This document shows positions 1-4,710 of a stretch of 7,072 nucleotides of DNA, piece after piece. This DNA comes from Rhizobiaceae bacterium (GTDB taxonomy: Bacteria; Pseudomonadota; Alphaproteobacteria; Rhizobiales; Rhizobiaceae). The first letter of the stretch is position 1. Every line of letters starts with the position of its first letter. The DNA lies in assembly GCA_028865845.1 (NCBI GenBank), contig JAGWJK010000213.1:1-7072 (forward strand), written 5' to 3'. The position numbers and the translations under genes are program-made. Below the pieces are notes generated by a model. It was not told the origin of the DNA, made no database searches, and was given only the letters and a program-made list of their open reading frames with translations.

Positions 1-106
1 CGCGGTTGAGTGTCCTCGACGCAGCTGAAAAACTGCCGGATTCGGCGACAGTCAGAAACACCTGCAACTGGTCCAGGGTTGGATTGGGAAGCATTTGGCC
101 ATCCAT
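1..106 (-). CDS. LysR-family transcriptional regulator, N-terminal fragment (cut by window edge)
   Basis: Reading the minus strand from the ATG at 106-104 gives about 35 residues, beginning MDGQMLPNPTLDQLQVF and continuing LTVAESGSFSAASRTLNR. This is the first helix and the start of the winged helix-turn-helix of LysR-type regulators (the typical L-x-x-F-x-x-V-A-E-x-G-S-F-S-A-A-A pattern). The rest of the DNA-binding domain and the whole effector domain lie outside the window. An alternative start is the ATG at 94-92 (MLPNPTLDQ); neither start has a strong ribosome binding site. The gene is divergent from azoR, so by the usual LysR arrangement it probably controls azoR and itself. The family call is firm from the motif; the target is inference. 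Confidence 0.85.
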   Translation of the reverse strand, partial: MDGQMLPNPTLDQLQVFLTVAESGSFSAASRTLNR

Positions 107-109
107 TCT

Positions 110-134
110 ATCGATAATTCCGATCCATATTATC
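110..134. promoter_or_regulatory. Candidate LysR operator between lysR and azoR
   Basis: The 123-base gap between the two divergent starts holds a perfect inverted repeat, GATAAT (113-118), 10 bases, ATTATC (129-134). Overlapping it is an ATC-N9-GAT pattern (110-112 and 122-124), a form of the T-N11-A box that many LysR-type regulators bind. It lies only a few bases upstream of the lysR start, where it could cover the lysR promoter and act upstream of azoR. Binding is not shown. No clear -35/-10 pair stands out for azoR. The gap is AT-rich, with a T run at 140-145. Confidence 0.4.
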
Positions 135-229
135 ACAGTTTTTTCGATGGCACCGCAGTCTTATTTCTTTTCTCGAACGGCGGTCGACTCCTTGCCCGAT
201 CGCCACAACCTATTGAAAAGGAACAGACC

Positions 230-844
230 ATGTCCTCCATCCTGCTTCTGACCTCCAGCCCGCGCGCTGATTCCCTCTCCACCAAGATCGCCACCGAACT
301 TGCCGACAAGATCAAGGCGCAGAACCCCGGCCGCACCATCGTTCATCGCAATCTTGCCGTCGCACCGCTTCCGCATATCGACGAGCTGTTCACTGCCGCC
401 ATCCGCACCCCGGTCGAAGCCCGCACCGCCGAGCAGACTGAGGCCGTGAAGGTTTCCGACGCTCTCGTCGACGAACTGCTTGCCGCCGACACGCTGGTCA
501 TCGGCACCGGCCTCATCAACTTCAACATCTATTCTTCGCTGAAGGCCTGGATCGACAATATCGCCCGCGCCGGCCGCACCTTCACCTACACGGAAACCGG
601 CCCGAAGGGCCTGGCCACCGGCAAGAAGGCCTATATCGTGCTTGCTTCGGGCGGCGTCTATTCGGAAGGCCCGGCCGCTCCGCTGAACCATGCCGTTCCC
701 TACCTGAAGTCGGTTCTCGCCTTCATCGGCATCACCGACGTCGAAGCCGTCTACGTCGAAGGTCTGGCCTTCGGTCCGGAAGCTGCTGAAAAGGCTATCG
801 CGGCCGCCCAGGCCCGCGCTGCCGAACTGGCGCTCGCTGCCTAA
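230..844 (+). CDS. azoR: FMN-dependent NADH-azoreductase (AzoR/AcpD family)
   Basis: This 204-residue flavodoxin-fold enzyme reduces azo bonds and quinones with NADH and FMN, in the cytoplasm. The length matches the family (about 200). The N-terminal strand and FMN phosphate loop are ILLLTSSPRADSLSTK (residues 4-19). The region NFNIYSSLKAWIDNIARAGRTFTY (97-120, written in part), followed by TETGPKGLATGKKA (121-134), is diagnostic. The C-terminal part ends FIGITDVEAVYVEGLAFGPE. The start at 230 is chosen because AAAAGGA (216-222) lies 7 bases upstream and the protein then begins like the family; an upstream in-frame ATG at 95 would add 45 unrelated residues. The family's P-M-Y-N-F loop reads G-L-I-N-F here (94-98), and the glycine loop after the next strand is A-S-G-G-V, so cofactor contacts or substrate range may differ from E. 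coli AzoR. It is divergent from the LysR regulator and convergent with tetR. Confidence 0.93.
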   Translation: MSSILLLTSSPRADSLSTKIATELADKIKAQNPGRTIVHRNLAVAPLPHIDELFTAAIRTPVEARTAEQTEAVKVSDALVDELLAADTLVIGTGLINFNIYSSLKAWIDNIARAGRTFTYTETGPKGLATGKKAYIVLASGGVYSEGPAAPLNHAVPYLKSVLAFIGITDVEAVYVEGLAFGPEAAEKAIAAAQARAAELALAA

Positions 845-873
845 TCGCAGCAGACGATATTTTCTATATGCAG

Positions 874-899
874 GCGGCCGGTCTCAACCGGCCGCTTTC
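874..899 (+). terminator. Rho-independent terminator of azoR, overlapping the tetR stop
   Basis: A 9-bp perfect GC-rich stem, GCGGCCGGT (874-882) with ACCGGCCGC (887-895), closes a 4-base loop and is followed by TTTCGTTT on the plus strand. It lies 30 bases after the azoR stop. The loop contains the tetR stop codon (884-886 on the minus strand), so the last codons of tetR form one arm. On the minus strand the hairpin is not followed by a T run, so it should mainly stop plus-strand transcription. Confidence 0.75.
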
Positions 900-1486
900 G
901 TTTGGCCCTCGTCATCAGCAAGCGCCCTCACGAAGCCCCTCACCGTTTCCAATATTTCGTTCGACAGCGCCTCATCGTTCGCCACGCGCGCAAGGCTGAG
1001 CGCGCCGGTCATCAGGCATGAGGTAATGATCGCGTTCCTGCGCGCCTCGGCGGTGTCCGGATGCGGCATCCGTGCCGTCATCGACGCGAAATTCTTTCTG
1101 AGCCCCTCGGTTGCCACCGTACGGACCGTCTCGCTGCTGCGCGCCATATCCGCACTCAAGGCGGCGTAGGGGCAGCCTTCGCCCTTGTTGGCGCAATGAA
1201 CATCGCTCAGATATTCCTCGGCATAATCCCGCAGCGAAATATCTGTGGGATCGATACCCTGCTCTTCCTGCCTGCGCCTCCACGAGCCGACGGCAGACTG
1301 CACCGCCTCCGCCACCAATTCGTCGCGCGATGCGAAATGCTTGTAGAAGCCACCGACCGTAAGGCCCGCCTCCTTCATGAGATCGGCGACGCCGATACCT
1401 TCCAGCCCCTCTTCGCGGAGCCGTCTAGCGGCAAGCGCCACGATCTTCTCGTGCGTCTTCTGCTTTTCCAGTTGTGAATGACCCAT
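884..1486 (-). CDS. TetR/AcrR-family transcriptional regulator
   Basis: This 200-residue one-component regulator has an N-terminal TetR helix-turn-helix at about residues 12-58. The recognition part is IGVADLMKEAGLTVGGFYKH (31-50), followed by FASRDELVAEAV. The C-terminal ligand-binding half carries HCANKGEGCPYAALSADMAR (97-116), a signature of one TetR subgroup, with cysteines at 98, 105 and 157. The start at 1486 (MGHSQLEK) is chosen because GAGGAGA lies just upstream; the longer in-frame version from 1555 adds 23 residues across the promoter and operator region. The gene is divergent from the SDR gene with 121 bases between them, the classic layout for a TetR repressor and its target. The ligand is unknown. 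The cysteines could allow sensing of electrophiles or oxidants, which is inference only. Confidence 0.92.
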   Translation of the reverse strand: MGHSQLEKQKTHEKIVALAARRLREEGLEGIGVADLMKEAGLTVGGFYKHFASRDELVAEAVQSAVGSWRRRQEEQGIDPTDISLRDYAEEYLSDVHCANKGEGCPYAALSADMARSSETVRTVATEGLRKNFASMTARMPHPDTAEARRNAIITSCLMTGALSLARVANDEALSNEILETVRGFVRALADDEGQTKAAG

Positions 1487-1509
1487 CGAAAAATCTCCTC
1501 GATCGTCCC

Positions 1510-1560
1510 TTGACGATTCTAGATTATAGTCGTAATCCTTATGGCGAACGATCATAATCC
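1510..1560. promoter_or_regulatory. Divergent tetR/SDR promoter with operator-like repeats
   Basis: A perfect TATAAT lies on the minus strand at 1528-1523, suited as the tetR -10 box about 36 bases before its start. An overlapping TATAGT lies on the plus strand at 1525-1530, and TTGACG at 1510-1515 is a further -35-like element. Around them are inverted arms GATTATAGTCG (1522-1532) and CGATCATAATC (1549-1559), which match at 9 of 11 positions when one is reversed. A third copy of the core, CGTAATCC (1531-1538), is in direct repeat with CATAATCC (1553-1560), 22 bases apart. Repeats over two overlapping promoters fit binding by the adjacent TetR regulator. Binding is inferred, and the -35 boxes are weak. 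Confidence 0.5.
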
Positions 1561-1607
1561 AGATCGCGAATTATTCCAAGTAGGCAAATCCAACAGGAGT
1601 TACGAAC

Positions 1608-2378
1608 ATGCGTCTCAAGAACAAGGTTGCGATCATCACCGGCGGAAACAGCGGCATCGGACTTGCCACCGCCCGCATCTTCCTGGCCGAAGGCGCCAAG
1701 GTCGCCATCACCGGCCGCAACCCCAAGACCCTCGCCGCCGCCGTCGAACAACTCGGTGGTGATGTCCTGGCACTGCAGGTCGACGTCACCGATGTTGCAG
1801 CCACGGAGAAGGCTTTTGCGGAAGCCGCTGAAAAGCTCGGCAAATTCGATATTGTTTTCGCCAATGCCGGCATCGGCGGCGCAACGCCGCTCGGCGCGAC
1901 CTCGCTCGAACAGTTCGAAAGCATCGTCAGCACCAATTTCACGGCCGTGTTCTTCACGGTTCAGGCCGCTCTTGCGCATCTTAAGGATGGCGCATCGGTT
2001 ATTCTGAACGGCTCCGTGCATGCTGTCCTCGGCGCTCCCGGTTGGGCAGCCTATGCCGGTACCAAGGCTGCCGTACGCGCCTTGACCCGCAATCTTGCCT
2101 CGGAGCTTGCGCCCCGCAACATCCGCGTCAACCAGGTCACCCCCGGCGGCACGAAGACCCCGATCTGGTCGCCATTGGCCCCGACCGACGATGCGATGAG
2201 TGCCCTGGAAGCCCAGCTGGGCTCAATGAGCCCGCTCGGCCGCATGAGCGAAGCTGATGAAATCGCCAAGGCTGCGCTCTACCTGGCATCGGACGATGCC
2301 GCCAACGTCACGGCAACCGAGATCACCGTCGATGGCGGCATGACCGGTTCACCGCGCGGCGCCAAGGCCTTCCGCTAG
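1608..2378 (+). CDS. Classical short-chain dehydrogenase/reductase (SDR family oxidoreductase)
   Basis: This 256-residue NAD(P)(H)-dependent oxidoreductase has a Rossmann fold and the usual classical SDR length (about 250). The cofactor motif is TGGNSGIG (residues 11-18), the NAG motif is at 86-88, and the catalytic set is N110, S136, Y149 and K153 in Y-x-x-x-K. The segment NQVTPGGTKTP (175-185) is the usual post-catalytic loop, and the C-terminus has ITVDGG. R37 after the second strand (ITGRNP) suggests a preference for NADP, by family rule. AGGAG (1595-1599) lies 8 bases before the ATG. The substrate cannot be told from sequence; similar proteins are often annotated as 3-oxoacyl-ACP reductase or glucose dehydrogenase without proof. 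It is divergent from tetR, which probably represses it, and is followed by a strong terminator, so it is likely transcribed alone. Confidence 0.93.
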   Translation: MRLKNKVAIITGGNSGIGLATARIFLAEGAKVAITGRNPKTLAAAVEQLGGDVLALQVDVTDVAATEKAFAEAAEKLGKFDIVFANAGIGGATPLGATSLEQFESIVSTNFTAVFFTVQAALAHLKDGASVILNGSVHAVLGAPGWAAYAGTKAAVRALTRNLASELAPRNIRVNQVTPGGTKTPIWSPLAPTDDAMSALEAQLGSMSPLGRMSEADEIAKAALYLASDDAANVTATEITVDGGMTGSPRGAKAFR

Positions 2379-2398
2379 AACCAGCTCAGACACCCGAG

Positions 2399-2433
2399 AA
2401 AAAACAAAGGCCGCCAAACGGCGGCCTTTGTCT
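2399..2433. terminator. Bidirectional terminator between the SDR gene and the HlyU-family gene
   Basis: An 11-bp perfect stem, CAAAGGCCGCC (2405-2415) with GGCGGCCTTTG (2420-2430), has a 4-base loop AAAC. On the plus strand it follows the SDR stop by 26 bases and is followed by TCTTG, a short T-rich tail. On the minus strand it is followed by six T (complement of 2399-2404), so it is an even better terminator for the ilvA-HlyU transcription unit. The two units converge here and share it. Confidence 0.85.
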
Positions 2434-2457
2434 TGAGATGAAAATATTCGACCGATG

Positions 2458-2799
2458 TCAGACCTGACGGACCTTCTCGCCGTCGCCGAACAGCGACGGG
2501 CCGTTCTGATCGATGATCTGCTGCGCCTTGCGGAACGTGGATTCGAGCGCATCGTCCGATGAGGTGAAGACATCGGCGCGGATGAAGTTGCGCACGAGCG
2601 TTTCACCATTCACCTGCTTCTCGATCCGGCCCATGAGGCGGTATTGATTGCCTTCACGCTGCGGGGTCGCATAAATGGTGCAGCCGCCATGCTCCTGCGG
2701 CTCGGCGGTGACCGAGGAGCCGCTGGACTTTTCGGCACTGGTCGTGGACGCGCCGCCGCCAGTGAAAATCGACAGGATATTTGACAAGATCGAAGCCAT
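2458..2799 (-). CDS. Small HlyU-family protein (putative transcriptional regulator)
   Basis: This 113-residue protein has a variable, Ser/Thr/Gly-rich N-terminal stretch (about 11-35). A conserved core follows: GGCTIYATPQREGNQYRLMG (38-57), RIEKQVNGETLVRNFIRADV (58-77), then FTSSDDALESTFRKAQQIID (78-97). This core resembles the short HlyU-type family common in alphaproteobacteria, named after the Vibrio haemolysin activator. The name is an annotation convention, and I see no helix-turn-helix, so a regulatory role is unproven. AAAGG (2810-2806 on the minus strand) lies 6 bases before the ATG. It follows ilvA by 37 bases on the same strand with no terminator between, and the shared terminator lies just after it, so the two are probably co-transcribed. 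Whether it has any role in isoleucine synthesis is unknown. Confidence 0.8.
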   Translation of the reverse strand: MASILSNILSIFTGGGASTTSAEKSSGSSVTAEPQEHGGCTIYATPQREGNQYRLMGRIEKQVNGETLVRNFIRADVFTSSDDALESTFRKAQQIIDQNGPSLFGDGEKVRQV

Positions 2800-2836
2800 G
2801 TTTCGCCTTTAACACGAGGGCTGCTGGCCGCAAAGC

Positions 2837-4087
2837 CTAAATGATCAGGTTTGCCAGAATGTCATTTTCGGTGATGTCCTCATAGCCCATGCCGGACTGC
2901 TCGAAATTCTCGATCAGCTGCTTGAAGCTCTGCGGATCCTTGGTCTCGATGCCAATCAGGATCGAGCCGAAGTTGCGGGCGCTCTTCTTGAGATATTCGA
3001 AACGGGCGATATCGTCGTCCGGGCCTAAGAGGTTGAGGAAATCGCGCAGCGCCCCGGGGCGTTGGGCCAGGCGCAGGATGAAATACTTCTTCAGCCCGGC
3101 ATACCGCATCGCCCGCTCCTTGACGTCGGGCAGCCGCTCGAAATCGAAATTGCCGCCGGAGACGACGGCCACGATGGTCTTGCCGCGAATGCTGTCGCGA
3201 TCCATCTGATCCAGCGCGGTGATTGCCAGCGCGCCGGCCGGCTCCAGCACGACGCCTTCGACATTCAGCATGTCGGTGATCGTCACGCAGATGGCATTTT
3301 CGGCGATCAGCATCACTTGTTCGGCGGAAAAATCCTTGAGCGCCGCAAAGTTCAGGTCGCCGATGCGGGCGACGGCGGCACCGTCGACGAAATTATCCAC
3401 CTTCGAGAGCGTCACCACCTGCCCGGCCTCGATGCTGCGGCGCAGGCTGGGAGCGCCGGCGGGCTCGGCGAAAACGAAGGCCTGCCGCGGAACGCGGCTG
3501 CCGAGATAACCGGTGATGCCGGCCGCCAAGCCGCCGCCGCCGACAGGCAGGATGACGTGGTCGGGTACGACGCCCTCAGGCAATTGCTCGAGGATTTCGA
3601 CGGCGACCGTCGCCTGGCCTTCGATGATATCGGCATGATCGAAAGGCGGCACCATGACACCGTCGATCCGCTGCACGTGTTCGCGCGCGGCCTGATAGCA
3701 TTGATCGAAAAAGTCGCCGAAGAGCTTGATGGTGATGAATTCGCCGCCGAAGATTCGGGTCTTGTCGATCTTCTGCTGCGGCGTCGTCACGGGCATATAC
3801 ACAACGCCCGGCACACCGAAATGGCGGCAGACGAAGGCGAAGCCCTGGGCGTGATTGCCGGCCGAAGCGCAGACGAAGGTCTTGTCGCTGCCGGCTTCCG
3901 AGATCACCTTGCGGAAGAAATTGAAGGCGCCGCGAATCTTGTAGGAGCGCACCGGCGTCAGATCCTCGCGCTTCAGCCAGATATCGGCGCCGTATCGCGC
4001 CGACAGATGCTCGTTCAGCTGCAACGGTGTTGCGGGGAAAAGGCCACGCATGGCCTCGGTGGCGTCGACCACATCCTGTTCGTTCAC
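2837..4087 (-). CDS. ilvA: Threonine ammonia-lyase (threonine dehydratase), biosynthetic type
   Basis: This 416-residue PLP enzyme deaminates L-threonine to 2-oxobutanoate, the first step of isoleucine synthesis, in the cytoplasm. The fold-type II catalytic domain covers about residues 10-320. The PLP lysine is K50 in SYKIRGAFNF (48-57). SAGNHAQG is at 75-82, the phosphate-binding glycine loop PVGGGGLAAG at 181-190, LEPAGA at 281-286, and SGGNFDFERLP at 310-320. One ACT-like regulatory domain follows (about 333-416, KKYFILRLAQRPGALRDFLN), so it is the shorter single-regulatory-domain form, like the roughly 420-residue Bacillus enzyme and unlike the 514-residue E. coli one with two. That C-terminal domain usually gives feedback control by isoleucine. 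The start is GTG at 4087, giving the family-like MNEQDVVDATEAMRGLFPAT; the ribosome site upstream (AGGACGG) is rather distant. An ATG at residue 13 is the alternative. The HlyU-family gene follows in the same unit. Confidence 0.94.
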   Translation of the reverse strand: MNEQDVVDATEAMRGLFPATPLQLNEHLSARYGADIWLKREDLTPVRSYKIRGAFNFFRKVISEAGSDKTFVCASAGNHAQGFAFVCRHFGVPGVVYMPVTTPQQKIDKTRIFGGEFITIKLFGDFFDQCYQAAREHVQRIDGVMVPPFDHADIIEGQATVAVEILEQLPEGVVPDHVILPVGGGGLAAGITGYLGSRVPRQAFVFAEPAGAPSLRRSIEAGQVVTLSKVDNFVDGAAVARIGDLNFAALKDFSAEQVMLIAENAICVTITDMLNVEGVVLEPAGALAITALDQMDRDSIRGKTIVAVVSGGNFDFERLPDVKERAMRYAGLKKYFILRLAQRPGALRDFLNLLGPDDDIARFEYLKKSARNFGSILIGIETKDPQSFKQLIENFEQSGMGYEDITENDILANLII

Positions 4088-4154
4088 GGGTTTCGTCCGT
4101 CCTAGTTCAATCTGAATTCGCTATGACACAGGAAAGATGAGTAAAGAAAGCCTG

Positions 4155-4183
4155 TTTATAACGCATTCCGACCTGCGGGTCGG
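4155..4183 (-). promoter_or_regulatory. Candidate ilvA promoter with overlapping palindrome
   Basis: On the minus strand TATAAA (4160-4155) is a fair -10 box. Seventeen bases upstream lies CCGACC (4183-4178), which keeps the central GAC of a -35 box. The predicted start near 4148 leaves a leader of about 60 bases before the GTG. The -35 box and spacer fall in a 16-base palindrome, CCGACCTGCGGGTCGG (4168-4183, 6-bp arms, 4-base centre), which could be a repressor site or, in RNA, a small hairpin. This is inferred from position only; no regulator is known from the window. Confidence 0.35.
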
Positions 4184-4343
4184 CTTTGCGGAAACTCTCG
4201 GCCTAATATTTGCGACTATCAAGCGCGCAGCCACCACAATTCGCGTGACCATGTTACATCCCGTCGCAACACAAAAACTTCGAATTGACAGGAGAGTGAG
4301 CGCTACCTCCAATGCGAAACAGCCATCATGACGATGGTTAGAG

Positions 4344-4485
4344 GCCCGCTCCAATCCGGTTCGTCCGGTGCAAGCGGGCTTCGCTTATCTATGCGCTTCC
4401 GCAATGGCGATCAGCAACTTTTATCGGAGTTTTGAAAGGACGCGGAACGGACCCGGATCACCGGAAATAGCAACGTGACCGGGCC
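4344..4485. other. Structured non-coding stretch with two strong hairpins (possible small RNA)
   Basis: The 465-base gap 4088-4552 holds no convincing protein gene. Besides the ilvA promoter it has two strong potential hairpins. The first pairs GCCCGCT (4344-4350) with AGCGGGC (4373-4379), enclosing a second stem CCGG (4356-4359) with CCGG (4365-4368). The other pairs CCCGGATCAC (4452-4461) with GTGACCGGG (4475-4483) with A4457 bulged out, over a 13-base loop. Neither has a clear T run after it on the plus strand, so they are not typical terminators. They could belong to a small RNA or a leader on either strand, or to DNA-level repeats. I do not recognise a known RNA family. The rest of the gap, 4184-4343 and 4380-4448, shows nothing I can name. 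Confidence 0.3.
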
Positions 4486-4515
4486 TACTTGCTTCTACCA
4501 GTGGCAAAACATCCC

Positions 4516-4542
4516 TTGACTGAATCGCTCAAGTGCTTGAAG
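4516..4542 (+). promoter_or_regulatory. Probable promoter of tRNA-Leu
   Basis: TTGACT (4516-4521) is a good -35 box, and a weak -10-like TTGAAG lies 15 bases on (4537-4542), about 10 bases before the tRNA 5' end. The two boxes lie within an inverted repeat TCCCTT (4512-4517) and AAGGGA (4540-4545). The position suits a short leader removed by RNase P. The -10 match is poor. Confidence 0.4.
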
Positions 4543-4552
4543 GGAAAAGCAT

Positions 4553-4638
4553 GCGGACGTGGCGAAACTGGTAGACGCAAGGGACTTAAAATCCCTCGAC
4601 CTTTGGTTATACGGGTTCGACCCCCGTCGTCCGCACCA
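4553..4638 (+). tRNA. tRNA-Leu, anticodon UAA
   Basis: A complete cloverleaf can be drawn. The acceptor stem is GCGGACG (4553-4559) with CGTCCGC (4628-4634), followed by discriminator A4635 and an encoded CCA (4636-4638). The anticodon stem is AGGGA (4580-4584) with TCCCT (4592-4596), around loop CTTAAAA with anticodon TAA at 4587-4589, which reads UUA codons. A long variable arm, GACC-TTT-GGTT (4598-4608), makes it a class II tRNA, as leucine tRNAs are. The T arm is ACGGG-TTCGACC-CCCGT (4611-4627). UUA is rare in GC-rich genomes, but this tRNA is normally kept as a single copy. A five-T run at 4649-4653 may help end transcription. No repeat of the tRNA 3' end is seen in the window, so there is no sign of an integrated element here. 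Confidence 0.96.
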
Positions 4639-4710
4639 AAGACCTCACTTTTTACTGAGTATCCTGCCAACTCGACTCAGGACCATGCCGCGACAGCCTC
4701 GCCCGGCAGA

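Noticed and set aside
3062..4105. Long plus-strand open frame (347 codons) opposite ilvA
   Set aside because: It is fully antisense to a protein with all IlvA motifs, is rich in His/Asp/Gly/Arg as GC-rich shadow frames are, and resembles no family.
4137..4331. Plus-strand frame of 64 codons after an AGGAAAG-like site, upstream of ilvA
   Set aside because: The ribosome-like site is very close to the ATG, codon use is unlike the neighbours, and the product has no recognised features. It also overlaps the likely ilvA promoter. A real small gene cannot be fully excluded.
4121..4354. Minus-strand frame of 77 codons upstream of ilvA
   Set aside because: No ribosome site of note, no family likeness, and it lies over the ilvA promoter and leader.
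4391..4435. 14-codon frame starting MRFRNG in the structured gap, as a leader peptide
   Set aside because: No ribosome binding site, and no run of regulatory codons; only two adjacent Leu codons.
4655..4680. CTGAGT/ACTCAG inverted repeat between tRNA-Leu and the CDF gene as a terminator
   Set aside because: A 6-bp stem with a 14-base loop, a competing alternative stem, and no T run after it on either strand; too weak to call.
4553..4710. tRNA-Leu as an integration site for a mobile element
   Set aside because: No integrase gene and no second copy of the tRNA 3' end in the window; the downstream gene is an ordinary CDF exporter.
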